Positions 34,904 to 53,501 of a stretch of DNA of 64,000 nt are shown here, one piece after another. The DNA is from Streptomyces sp. NBC_01210. GTDB taxonomy: Bacteria; Actinomycetota; Actinomycetes; Streptomycetales; Streptomycetaceae. The notes under the pieces were generated by a model. The model saw only the letters and a list, made by a program, of their open reading frames with translations. It was not told the DNA's origin and searched no databases. The stretch lies in the NCBI RefSeq assembly GCF_036010325.1, contig NZ_CP108549.1:186001-250000 (forward strand), given 5' to 3'. The position numbers and the translations under genes are program-made. The first letter of the stretch is position 1. Each line of letters opens with the position of its first letter.

Positions 34904-34918
34904 CTATGCCATCCATAA
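34904..34918. promoter_or_regulatory. Putative LysR operator box between phosphatase gene and its decayed paralogue
   Basis: CTATGCCATCCATAA matches CTATR-N5-YCATAR and closely resembles the box at 27824. It sits between the leftward phosphatase and the rightward remnant. The rest of the 34508-35104 gap contains no recognisable gene. Confidence 0.45.
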
Positions 34919-35104
34919 CCAGAAGCTTGGTTGCCCACTCCTCGGCTCCGATTCATGTTCTTGGCTGTCCCGAACCCGCCGGCTGATCGTTCCGGCGGAG
35001 TTACCGGCCCCGGTGATTCACCAGTCGGTTGTTCACCAGTGCCGCATGCGCTGCAGACGTCGCAGCACAGGTTCTGCACAGAACGTCAAGGGAGTGGGCG
35101 ATAA

Positions 35105-35842
35105 ATGAATGCACCAAGAACGCGAGCAGGATTGGCCTACTACGCCATCATTGCTCTTCTCATGAGTTCATTTGTCGATGGGGCTCGGCAGTAAGGCCGA
35201 GGCCCTGGACGTTCCAATGGTTCCGGATGGGACCAGCACCGACAAAGTGCTTGTCATCGGCCTGGACGGAACACGCTACGAACGGATGCTGGACGCCGAT
35301 GTGCCCAACATCAGGGACCTCATGTCGTCCGGTACCTACGGCAGCAGCCTTCTGTACTGCGAACCGGTGGGCGTCGCCAACTCCGACGCGGGGTGGTCCA
35401 CGATCGCCACTGGGGTCTGGCCCAGCAAGCACGGAATCACCGGCGATACCGATGGTGGCGAACTGACGGACACGGACGGAAACTTCGATTCCTATCCGAC
35501 GTTCTTCCAGCGCCTTGACGAATTGGATCCGGATCTCTCCACTTTCTCCGCGCTCGACTGGACGGACCTCGACGACCGAGGAGCAACCTTCACGCCCCCG
35601 GCATCTTCACCACCGGTGTCGATGCCAAGTATGTCCTCGATACAACGGACGAGGGTCTTGCGGAGGACTCACAGATAGCAGAGGTCGCAGAGGAGGTACT
35701 GCGGGATCAGAATCCGGATGTCTCGATCGAGAGCATCCACGTCAACGTGCCCTCCGGTGCGAATTCCCTCAAGGTGAGATTCCGCCTCAAGGACGCCGAG
35801 AACAACTGGTATTGGGTGATAGACAACGTCCAAGTGAATTGA
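35105..35842 (+). pseudogene. Alkaline phosphatase-superfamily secreted protein, internally deleted and frameshifted
   Basis: A signal peptide (MNAPRTRAGLAYYAIIALLM) starts at ATG 35105 but its frame stops soon after. The mature N-terminus continues in another frame: DKVLVIGLDGTRYERML, SSLLYCEPVG, STIATGVWPSKHG. Near 35600 the sequence jumps to a distal part (TTDEGLAEDSQIAEVAEE) and ends SLKVRFRLKDAENNWYWVID, NVQVN. That end is nearly the same as the C-terminus of the intact protein at 32882-34507. About 300 internal residues are lost. It points away from that gene, so the two form a divergent pair of paralogues. Confidence 0.88.
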
Positions 35843-35998
35843 AGCCATAGGAGGCGGCCGAGGCATCCAGAAGCTGGCGGCCGAGGGCGCCGGATCACCC
35901 CCCGATTCTGTCCACGAGGAGGGGTGGTCCGGTTCTTGCTGTCTGAAACATATCGGCACCGAGCGAGTTGCTCGGCGGGCGACGTCATTGATGCCCGG

Positions 35999-36769
35999 TC
36001 AGGCAGAGTCCGATGGTGTGCGCCACGCGTTCTGAAAGTTTCGCCGCGCTCGGTACAGCCGCGATCGCACGGTGCCGACCGGCAGGGAGAGACTGGCCGC
36101 CAGCTCCTGTTCACTCATGCCGTAGACGGCACGCAAGATGAGTATCTGTCGGTGCTGGTCGGACAGCCGGTCCAACACATCAGAGATATGTACGGTGTCC
36201 AACGGATTCGCGCACTGCTCCAGTTCTGGCAAACTGTCATTCGACCGCTCGCTCAGGCGCTTCGAGGTACGGACCGCCTCCCGTACGGTGACGGCACGGA
36301 CCCACCCGTAGAAAGCCTTGGGTTCGCGAAGACTCTGGATGCCTCGGAAGATCGCGAGCATCGCCTCCTGCGCAGCATCCGAGCTGTTCCCATGCGCTAT
36401 GCGCGAGCACAGCCCTCCGACCAGGGGGGCAATGTGCCGTAGCAGGTCGTTCATTGCATGATGATCACCGTCTTGTGCTCGAGACAGCAGGGCCAAGACG
36501 GGATAAGCGCCCCTGTCAGCCGGCTGCTCAGCCGCACCCCTTGACTCGGCCTGATCACGCAATTGCTGGGACTCGCCGCGTGCTGCCGGTCGGACAACTC
36601 GTGATGAGAGGCTCGGAGACTTCGATTGTGAAGTAATTCGGCGGGCAAAGGCTTCTGCGGTGTTTGACGTGTCAACTGCTGCCGGGTCTGCTCGCCCTAC
36701 AGGTGACGCGCACAATGGCCCGACAACTGCGGGCGGTGTCGGGGGCGAACCTGCATCCCCCACCCTCAT
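35999..36769 (-). CDS. antA: ECF RNA polymerase sigma factor AntA
   Basis: 256 residues from ATG 36769, which overlaps the antB stop (ATGA), so translation is probably coupled. Region 2 is visible near residues 95-165 (LLSRAQDGDHHAMNDLL, SDAAQEAMLAIFRGIQSL, AFYGWVRAVTVRE) and region 4 near 190-250 (LDRLSDQHRQILILRAVYGM, GTVRSRLYRARRNF). Known for antimycin producers: AntA directs transcription of the starter-unit operons antGF and antHIJKLMNO. The first ~85 residues are Pro/Ala-rich and may be untranslated if an internal start is used. The protein ends SDSA rather than the Ala-Ala tail described for AntA as a ClpXP degradation signal. Confidence 0.9.
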   Translation of the reverse strand: MRVGDAGSPPTPPAVVGPLCASPVGRADPAAVDTSNTAEAFARRITSQSKSPSLSSRVVRPAARGESQQLRDQAESRGAAEQPADRGAYPVLALLSRAQDGDHHAMNDLLRHIAPLVGGLCSRIAHGNSSDAAQEAMLAIFRGIQSLREPKAFYGWVRAVTVREAVRTSKRLSERSNDSLPELEQCANPLDTVHISDVLDRLSDQHRQILILRAVYGMSEQELAASLSLPVGTVRSRLYRARRNFQNAWRTPSDSA

Positions 36770-38040
36770 CGACCCCGGTCCTCACCGAGGAAGCCGAGCA
36801 GCGTGGTGTACACACTGCTGCTCAGATCACGAATCTGCTTGTGGCTGAAACACTCGCTGCTGTAAGGGAGTTCGATACCGAGACGGTTATTGAAGGAGAC
36901 CACACATCCCATCACCGGCCCCCTCCCGGCCTCGGGGTAGTAGTGATCGCGGGCTGGTATGAGGCGCACATCGGTGATGTCCAGGGTGTTTGGCACCAAC
37001 GGGTCGTCAACGGCACCCATGTTGGTCACTATCACACTGGCGGTCATGAGTCCTGGATTCCACACCAGCTCTGGCAATATACGTATTTCACGTGCGATGT
37101 CCCCGCGATCGATGGCCGATTTCAGATTGGCCGTGACCTCACGGCCCAGCTCCAGCGGATCAGTGTCCTCGGCCACGTGCAGCACGTCCAAATAGGAGGA
37201 GACGGCAGGAACCATGGCCTCTCGTTTCAGCGGCGGTGTCAGCCGGGAGCGAAGGTCCACCGGCGAGAGACACCCCAGTGACCTTGTGCCGGCCTCGCCG
37301 CCGAGCTGGCGTCGTATGGCAATGAGAAACGCCGCGCTGACGAGTCCGTGCACTGACATGTCTGCGGCTTTCGCGAGGCGCACCAGCCGCGTCGTTGGGC
37401 CTGACTCGAACAGGACGCGTTGCACCTCAACTCGCGGCCGGTGGCCCGCAATGTCCGTGCACGCTGCTTCGTACGGCAGTAATGAGACCGGGCATCGACG
37501 AACATTCTCGGTCCGACGCGCGAGGTAGTGCTCGGCCTCCTTCGCGGACCATGGCGGCAGAAGATCCGTGACCGCGGGAGGCCAGCTCTCCGCAGCGTTG
37601 CCCTTCGTGTCGCACGTTCCGTCGACGAGAGCGGAATATGTGCGCCACATTGCATGCTGCAGGGCGATTGCGCTGTGGCCGTCGGTAATGACGTGATCCA
37701 GGACGAGAACCACCTTGTGCTCGATGTCGCCTCGCAGCAGGACCGCTCGGACCAGAGGGCCGCCGATCGGCAACGAGGCGTTGAGCTCGTTGGTGAAGGC
37801 GCTCGGTCCGTTCGGCCTCACGGTCAGACGTGGCAGTTCGGTTTCACCCACGGTTTCAAGGAAGTACCCCTTGCCCTCATGCCGAACCCGGGAGCGAAGC
37901 GGGGGATGTTGGGCGACTTTTGCGGCGAACGCTGCCGCCAGCAGCTTTTCGTCGATGTCGCCGCGGACCGTGCAGGACAGCACCGCGCGACTCCGCTGAG
38001 CGAGATAGACAGTTTCCGCCGAAGTTAACATGCGGCGCAT
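36766..38040 (-). CDS. antB: Discrete acyltransferase AntB (condensation/PapA-like fold)
   Basis: 424 residues from ATG 38040 (a second ATG 9 bp inside is possible). The catalytic HxxxDG motif is in LDHVITDGHSAI near residues 114-125. The fold and length fit PapA/wax-synthase-like members of the condensation superfamily; a later segment LSPVDLRSRL is typical. Known role: after release of the ring, AntB acylates the C-8 hydroxyl of antimycin with varied acyl-CoAs, giving the ester diversity of the family. First gene of the antBA pair. Confidence 0.9.
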   Translation of the reverse strand: MRRMLTSAETVYLAQRSRAVLSCTVRGDIDEKLLAAAFAAKVAQHPPLRSRVRHEGKGYFLETVGETELPRLTVRPNGPSAFTNELNASLPIGGPLVRAVLLRGDIEHKVVLVLDHVITDGHSAIALQHAMWRTYSALVDGTCDTKGNAAESWPPAVTDLLPPWSAKEAEHYLARRTENVRRCPVSLLPYEAACTDIAGHRPRVEVQRVLFESGPTTRLVRLAKAADMSVHGLVSAAFLIAIRRQLGGEAGTRSLGCLSPVDLRSRLTPPLKREAMVPAVSSYLDVLHVAEDTDPLELGREVTANLKSAIDRGDIAREIRILPELVWNPGLMTASVIVTNMGAVDDPLVPNTLDITDVRLIPARDHYYPEAGRGPVMGCVVSFNNRLGIELPYSSECFSHKQIRDLSSSVYTTLLGFLGEDRGR

Positions 38041-38155
38041 TGCGCCTGCCTCTCAGTCGATTGGCCTGGTTGGCTCGGGAAAGCGGCGACTGTTTGCAAC
38101 GTGCCACCCCTCCCCCGCAGGGCGTCGCGACGGGGTGAAACATTGGGGACAGGAG

Positions 38156-39379
38156 TCAGGGCATTGCGTTGATGGAGATGGCCATGTTCCCCGGCGGGTG
38201 CTGGTTGTCATGCATCAGCTGGTGGGCCCTGCCTATCTCCTCGAAGCCGAAGGTCAACGAGAGGCACGGATCGACCAGGCCCTGGGCGATGAGGGTGGTG
38301 ACCTCGCGGCACTGGCGCATGTTTCCCGCGTGGGAGCCCTGGAGGCGCTTCTGACGCATCCACAGGGCCCGCAGATCCACGTCACCGTTGTAGCCGGAAG
38401 TGCCACCACACACGACGACCATGCCTGCGTTGTCGCACACGTACATGGATGTGGGGACGGTGTCTGCACCGGAGTGCTCAAGGACGATCTTGGGAGCCTT
38501 TCGCTCGCCAAGGACATCCCAGAATCGGCGACCGAAGTCGCGGGCCCCCTTGAGCCAAAGGGCCATGGCTGCCTCATCGGTGATATTGGGCAGCCGCCCC
38601 CAGTGGTCGAAGTGGGTACGGTTGATGTAGCCCTTGGCACCCAGCCCGACGCAGTATTCGCCACGTCCGTCGCTGGAGACGACTGCGACAGGGACACCAC
38701 CGGCCTGGCGGACCAATTGGATCGCCATGCAGCCCAGTCCGCCGGCGCCGCCCCAGATCAGGACCGGATCACCGGGGCGCACGGTGTGCGGCTCCCAGCC
38801 GAAGAGCTGGCGGTAGGCGGTGCCGGCCGTGGCCATGTAGCAGGCGGACGCGGCCCAGGACAGCCGTTCGGGCTTGGGGTGACATTGATAGTCGTCGACG
38901 ACGGCGAACTGCGCGAAGGACCCGTAGTTCGTCTCGTACCCCCAGACGCTCAGGGAGGCAGAGGTGGAGGGATCGGCCCCGAGCCTGATGTCCGTCGCCC
39001 GCTCGTCCCATTGCACACCGGCCACCACGACTTCGTCGCCGAGCGCGACATCGCTTACGCCCTCACCGACCGCCCAGACAATGCCGGAGGCGTCGGAGCC
39101 GCCGATGTGGAAGTCCTCCTTGGCGCCGAGTCGATTCCTGATGGCCACGACGTCAAGCGGATGGCCCAGAGCGGCCCAGACATTGTTGTAGTTGACGCCG
39201 GCTGCCATCACCCTGATGAGAACCTGCCTGGGCCCGAGCGTGGGCACGTCCACGACTTCCGTGCGGAAGGCCCCGATGGGAGGGCCGTAGCGCTCCGGCC
39301 GAATGACTGAGGCGTACATGCGCCGGGGCACCTCGCCCATGGGGGGCGCGTCGCCGAGTTCATAGAGGTCTTTGGTCAC
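38156..39379 (-). CDS. antE: Crotonyl-CoA carboxylase/reductase AntE
   Basis: 407 residues from GTG 39379, chosen because AGGAG lies 6 nt upstream. A medium-chain dehydrogenase/reductase with NYNNVWAALG, HIGGSDASGIVW, the nucleotide-binding IWGGAGGLGCMAIQL and the Ccr-type segment LKGARDFGRRFWDVLGE. It reductively carboxylates 2-enoyl-CoA with NADPH and CO2 to alkylmalonyl-CoA. In antimycin synthesis it supplies the varied extender units used by AntD, hence the C-7 alkyl side chain. Its start overlaps the MbtH-like gene by 20 bp, so it is part of the antCD-mbtH-antE operon. Confidence 0.95.
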   Translation of the reverse strand: MTKDLYELGDAPPMGEVPRRMYASVIRPERYGPPIGAFRTEVVDVPTLGPRQVLIRVMAAGVNYNNVWAALGHPLDVVAIRNRLGAKEDFHIGGSDASGIVWAVGEGVSDVALGDEVVVAGVQWDERATDIRLGADPSTSASLSVWGYETNYGSFAQFAVVDDYQCHPKPERLSWAASACYMATAGTAYRQLFGWEPHTVRPGDPVLIWGGAGGLGCMAIQLVRQAGGVPVAVVSSDGRGEYCVGLGAKGYINRTHFDHWGRLPNITDEAAMALWLKGARDFGRRFWDVLGERKAPKIVLEHSGADTVPTSMYVCDNAGMVVVCGGTSGYNGDVDLRALWMRQKRLQGSHAGNMRQCREVTTLIAQGLVDPCLSLTFGFEEIGRAHQLMHDNQHPPGNMAISINAMP

Positions 39380-39626
39380 GGGGGAGCTCCTGAGGTGCGG
39401 ATGGGGAACCGGTGGTGTGATCGCCACTCCCGGCAGCGTCGGGCGGGACGAGGTCGGCCTGCTCCACGTGGGCCAGACAGGAAGCGTGGCTTGTCGTCGA
39501 AAGGACAACGGCCCAGCCCGGCGGGACTTCGGCAAACGCGGGCCACAGGGAGTACCTCCCCGCAGTGTTGACGATCACCATGTGAGACTTTTTGCCGTTC
39601 CCCTGATCCTCGAAGGGACTGTGCAT
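39360..39626 (-). CDS. MbtH-like protein
   Basis: 88 residues from ATG 39626 (MHSPFEDQGNGKKSHMVIVN) with AAAGGA upstream. The family core is present: NTAGRYSLWPAFAEVPPGW, then ASCLAHVEQ. Two of the usual MbtH tryptophans remain (SLWP and PGWAVV). MbtH proteins bind adenylation domains of NRPSs and are often needed for their solubility or activity, so AntC is the likely partner, particularly its threonine-activating domain. It lies between antD and antE. I do not know of an MbtH gene in the usual 15- to 17-gene antimycin set, so this is noteworthy. The C-terminal ~30 residues are atypical and overlap the antE start. Confidence 0.85.
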   Translation of the reverse strand: MHSPFEDQGNGKKSHMVIVNTAGRYSLWPAFAEVPPGWAVVLSTTSHASCLAHVEQADLVPPDAAGSGDHTTGSPSAPQELPRDQRPL

Positions 39627-39669
39627 GGTTGGTCCTTTCCTTGCCCCGCAAGGGTGCGCAGGGCAGTGC

Positions 39670-42600
39670 TCAGCCGGTCGGCGGCGCAAGAGCTGCCGCC
39701 AGGACCGCGCCGATTTGTGCCATCGGCCCGGGTTCGGTCATTTCGTAGTGGCTGCACGGAACGGAGTGCTCCTCGATCGTGCCGTCCACGTAGGGACGCC
39801 ACTTGGCGGCCTTCCCCGGTGCGAGCGACGGATCCGCCGGGCCGTCTCCGCGTTGGGGTTCACCCGTCGCGTTGAAGAACAACACGTCGCCCCGGAATAC
39901 CTGGGGCCGGAATCCACCCGCGATGTCAAGGTTGTTCCGGATGACCTGAGCGATCCTGGTCGCGTCCTCCGGTGTGATGGCCGACGGCCTACCGGTTGCT
40001 CCGTCGGCCTGTTTGAACAGGCGAAGCACCTCCGAGACGTCGGCAGGCGCACCTTCGTCCGGCAGATCGATGCCGGCGACGCGGAGGAGCAGGCCCGCCA
40101 CCTGACTCTCCATCCCTTGCCGGTCGGGAGCCTGTTCGTGGATCAGCGGAGCATCCAGCATCCCGAGCAACTCGATCTGCTCGCCTTGGCTCCGGAGCGC
40201 GGCTGCCATCGCATGTGCCACGACACCACCGTAGGACCAGCCCAGAAGCCGGTAGGGGCCCTGAGCCTGCACAGCTCGCAGGTGGGTGAGATACGAGTCG
40301 ACCATCTGCTTCGCGTCGACGGCCGTCGGGGCCATGCCGTCGAGGCCGTGAGCCTGGATCCCGTACACCGGCTGTCGCGCGTCCAGGTGTGCGACCAGGC
40401 CGGCATAGCGCCATGCCATGCCACCGCCCGGATGCACACAGAACAGGGGAGGCTGATCGCCATCGGTGCGCAACGGCAGCACCGGCGCGTAGGCCTCCAG
40501 GCCGACACCACCGCGGCCGGCGTTGATCAAGAGCCCCGCGATGGTGGAGGACGACAGCAGGGCGGTAGCCGGTACGTCCAGAAGCGCTCCGGCACGCAGC
40601 CGGCCCGCCAGCATCACGGCGCGCATCGAGTCGCCACCGAGGTCGAAGAAGTTGTCGTAGACACCGATGGCTTCGATACCAAGCGCTTCCTCCCAGTGTC
40701 GGGCCACGCTGTGTTCGAGCGCGGTGCGGGGAGCTACGTATTCGGTCGCGAGATGTGGCCGGGACGCGCGCGTGAGCCTTTTCACCAACTCGCCCGAAGA
40801 GGATGGCGCTTCATTCCCTACGTCTGTTTGCCGCCCTCCCACAGCCCGGTCATCGACGTCTCCGGCACCCACCCGAGCCGTCGGCGCGTCGATCCAGTGG
40901 CGTCGGCGGTCGAAGGCGTAGCCGGGTAACGACACCCGCCGGGGTGGCTCGTGGGCCTGCCCCGCCCTGTTCGGATCAATATCCACGCCGGCTGCCCAGA
41001 GTCTGCCGAGCGCCTCACCAAGAACCTGTCCGTCAGGGCTCTCGGCCTTGGCGTGACGCATCGTCACGACGCTCACCACGGGCTCGTTCCGCAGCTGGGA
41101 ACAGGCGAGCTTGGTAAGCGCATTGCCGGGCCCGATCTCGACAAGCAGCGGCTTCAGGTCCTGCCACAAGGTGGCGATGCCCTCCCCGAACCGGACCGTG
41201 CTGCGCGTATGGTCGACCCAGTGCTGGCGGCTGGTCGCCTGCCGCTCCGAGATCCAGGTACCGGTCAGATTGGTGATGTACGGGATGCGAGGCGGATTCA
41301 ACGTGACGCTGCGCAGGGCCTCGGCCAAACTGCTCAGGACAGGGTCGAGTACGTGGGAATGGGCGGCTGCGGGCATCCGCAGCCGACGGTACGTCACGTC
41401 CTGTGCGCGCAACCGCCGCTCCAGCGCCGCCACGGGCTCCTCCGCACCGGCCACAGTGCACGCGGTCGGCCCGTTGACGGCAGCCAACGACAGGTCGCCG
41501 GTCAGGTGTTTGCGCAGCTCCACCTCGCCGATTTGCACCCCGAGGGTGGCGCCGCCGGCGATGCCGATCAACCGGAGCCGCTCGTAGACCAACGGCAACA
41601 TGTCGTCCACGGACATCACGCCCGCAAGACAGGCCGCGGTGTATTCGCCGAGGGAATGACCGATGAGGGCGTCGGGCTGTACGCCCCACTCCATGAGCAT
41701 GGTGGCCAGGGCGTATTCGGTGACGACCAGCCCCATGAAAGCGTTGAGGGTGTTGGGATCGCCTTGCCCATGCAGTGCTCGGCGCCCATGCAGTGCTTGG
41801 CGCAGATCGATACCGAGCACGGGCCGAAGAATCCTCGCACATCGGTCGATCGCGTCGCTGTAGACGGTCACGTCACGGTAGAGCTGCGCGCCCATGCCGA
41901 CGTACTGGGTGCCCCCGCCTGGCAAAAGGAAGGCGACGGGAGACCTGCTCCCCACTGCCTCGGAATGTGCGGGCAGCGGGTTCTTCAGGATCCGAGTGGC
42001 TTCCGGTACGGTCCGGACGACCACAGCTGCTCGGTGGCGCATGGCGGGGCGGAAGGTGTGCAGCGAGTACGCGACGTCCCGGAGGCCCAGATCGGAGTGG
42101 GCGACGAGATGTTGTGCCAGGTTGTCAGCCTGCCCGCGCAGCGCAGCTGGGGTTGCGGCGGACAGCGGCAGAACCTGCCACATCTCGGCGGCTTCCCGTC
42201 GGGGAGTGTCCTGCGCTGCAAGGGGGCTCTCTTCGACGATGACGTGAGCATTCGTGCCGCCGACGCCGAAGGCGCTCACGGCGCCACGGCGCGGGTGCCC
42301 ACCCGCCTGCCACTCCTCAAGTCCGGTGGGCACCCGGAAAGGGCTCGCAGCGAAATCGATGAGCGGGTTGGGACTCCGGAAGTGCATGCTGGGCGGAATC
42401 TTCCCGTGTTCGAGGGCCAGCACAGCCTTGATGAAGCCGGCCATTCCGGCGGCAGCACCCAGGTGTCCGATGTTGGACTTGACCGAGCCCAGTGCGCAGA
42501 ACTGTTTCCGGGCGGTAGCCACTCTGAACGCCTCAGTCAGAGCCGCGACCTCAACAGGGTCGCCAAGCCTGGTGGCTGTGCCGTGGGCTTCCACGAAACC

Positions 42601-43537
42601 GATCGAGTCCGGGTCGACGCCAGCCGCCGCCTGAGCGGCAAGGATCACCTCCAGTTGGCCCTCGGTGCTCGGAGCGGCGAAGCCGACCTTGCGGCGGCCG
42701 TCGTTGTTGACGGCAGAACCCCGGATCACCGCCCTGATGCGGTCGCCGTCGACGAGCGCGTCAGCCAGGCGCTTGAGCACCACCACACCGACACCGTCAC
42801 CTGAGGATGTACCCGCCGCATCCGCGGCAAAGGCACGGCAACGACCGTCCGGTGAGAACGGGCCGCCGGGAACGTACCGGTACCCCAGCTTTGCCGCCGG
42901 GTTGAGGGACACGGCCCCCGCCAGCGCCATGTCGCACCGGAAGTCGATCAGCTCCTGACACGCGGTGTGGACAGCGACCAGGCCGGTGGAACAAGCCGTC
43001 TGAAGGGACATGCTCGGCCCGGTCAGGCCTAGCCCGTAGGAGACCCGGGTGGCCAAGGTGCCCAGTGAGTTACTGGTTGCGGCGTGCACCATGGCCACTG
43101 AAGCTGCACCCTCTGAGGCGAAACGCGGGTATACATGTGACGGGTAGTAGCGGGCGTCTCCGGCACCGGCATACACGCCAACCTGCTGTTCGCCGTGCCC
43201 GCTTGCGTACCCGGAGTCCTCCATTGCGTGGTAGGCGGTCTCCAGCAGCAAGCGCTGCTGAGGGTCGATGAGTTCAGCGTCGGCGGGGCTGTAGCCGAAA
43301 AAGACCGCGTCGAACCTATCGATGCCCTCGACGAAGGAGCCCATCCGCACCAGAGTCGGATCGTCGAGGTCCGATGGGTCGCCTCCGGCAGCCAGGAACT
43401 CGTCATCAGCGATGGGCCGGATCGACTCGCGGCCGGCGGCAAGGTTCTCCCAGAAGTCCTCCACGGTGTCGGCGCCCGGAAACCGGGCCGCCATGCCGAT
43501 GACGGCGACAGCGCTTCCGTACTCGTCCGGTGTGCTG

Positions 43538-43545
<8 letters not shown>
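39670..43545 (-). CDS. antD: Type I polyketide synthase AntD (KS-AT-ACP-TE)
   Basis: 1291 residues from ATG 43545, which overlaps the antC stop by 8 bp. KS (about 12-440) has Cys185 in [11 protein letters not shown], His321 in [12 protein letters not shown] and His361 in [14 protein letters not shown] (about 535-830) has Ser631 in [10 protein letters not shown]; its specificity motif AAAHSH near 727-731 is neither the usual malonyl HAFH nor the methylmalonyl YASH. ACP has Ser973 in DLGGDSMRA. The thioesterase (about 1030-1290) has Ser1104 in GWSYGG. It condenses the peptidyl chain with an alkylmalonyl unit and macrocyclises it. No KR, DH or ER, in keeping with the separate reductase AntM. Confidence 0.95.
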
Positions 43546-52339
<8,794 letters not shown>

Positions 52340-52776
52340 ACACAACCCTCTCATAGGCGTAAGAGACGTCTGCCGAAGGCAGGGAAATGTCGCGCACGCT
52401 CACGCTACGAATGAAAGGCCCACCCGATCGGGCTGACTGGATAGGGAAATCGAAGCCTCGCGACGAGGCGCCCCTCGCGTCGGAACCAACCCTGCCTGAA
52501 GGGGACTCGGACAGTCAAGAGAAAACTAGAGATACCACGGAACATTGCATCGGCACGGCAATTGAAGGGCGGTCGAAAGATTTGGAGACATGTTTGCGTC
52601 CAATGACTTTCCCTCGAACGTTTTTTAAGCCGATGCGTGATTCGCGCTCCACTCTGTAACCTCGGTGAGCCATTCACGGGTCCGGGCCGACGATATCTCT
52701 TTGCCCGAAGTGAGAACGGTGTTCGACGGTGACCCACAGCCGCGGGTGAAGGGTGGTCAGCGACCAGCCGACCGCA
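52340..52776. promoter_or_regulatory. antC promoter interval (no gene seen)
   Basis: About 440 bp between the antC start and the antQ stop. Short open frames on both strands lack ribosome sites or similarity. It must hold the promoter for the antC-antD-mbtH-antE operon; I could not pick out a specific motif. Confidence 0.5.
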
Positions 52777-53463
52777 TCACAAGTCTGCCGCGGCGGTCCA
52801 GCTGAACGCCCCCTGAGCGCACGGGCGCACCTCGACCTTCAGCCGGCCACCAACCAGGTGCCTCGGCCTGGCTTCAAAGCCTCCCCGGACTGGCCTGGCC
52901 GCGATCCCGAGCAAGGTGGTCGGAGCAGCCTCGCCAAGCAGGACCGCGAACGCCTTGAACGCCGCTTCCTTGGCCGAGAAGACCGAGAGTAGCCGCCACT
53001 CAGCCTCCTCTGGAGTTCTCGCACCCTGCATCCATGCTCGTTCGTCGCCGGTGAGCACGATGTGCGCGCATTCCGTCGGCAGTCGGCGCAGCTCCAGATC
53101 GCAGCCAACCGCTCGAAACCTGAGACGGGCAGCGGCCAGAGCAACAGCGAGGCCGTCTGAATGACTGATCGATCCGACGAAGTCGTCAGGCAGCCTTGGC
53201 CTACGTCCCTCATAAAGGATCTCCTCGGCGGCCGGGGATCCAGCGGCCCATAGCGCCCGCCGCACAGCACACCGACCGGCGAGAAACTCACGGCGCCTGG
53301 CCCCAACCATGCCGCTGACCAACCCTTCCTCGCCCGGCCCGGCCGGACGTGCCCCAGAGACCTCCACGGTGGCGTGGCCCAGCGCGAGGCCCTGCTCTGC
53401 AAGAATCGGGGTCAGAGCGGCCAGTTGACACAGGAGCCGCACCCGGTCCATAGGCCTGTCCAC
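52777..53463 (-). CDS. antQ: Sfp-type phosphopantetheinyl transferase AntQ
   Basis: 228 residues from GTG 53463, chosen for GGGGGAGGA directly upstream; ATG 53451 and a GTG at 53484 are alternatives. The family signatures are visible: GSISHSDGLAVAL, VGCDLELRR with the Mg-binding acidic residues, and WRLLSVFSAKEAAFKAF. It activates carrier domains by adding 4'-phosphopantetheine from CoA, here presumably those of AntC, AntD and AntG. It follows antF by about 40 bp. antQ is present only in some antimycin clusters. Confidence 0.93.
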   Translation of the reverse strand: MDRPMDRVRLLCQLAALTPILAEQGLALGHATVEVSGARPAGPGEEGLVSGMVGARRREFLAGRCAVRRALWAAGSPAAEEILYEGRRPRLPDDFVGSISHSDGLAVALAAARLRFRAVGCDLELRRLPTECAHIVLTGDERAWMQGARTPEEAEWRLLSVFSAKEAAFKAFAVLLGEAAPTTLLGIAARPVRGGFEARPRHLVGGRLKVEVRPCAQGAFSWTAAADL

Positions 53464-53501
53464 AGAGTCCTCCCCCGTCGGCACGGGCGAGCCGACCGAG
53501 G

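Noticed and set aside
52387..52737. Short frames on both strands in the antC upstream gap
   Set aside because: They overlap one another, lack ribosome sites and show no recognisable family.
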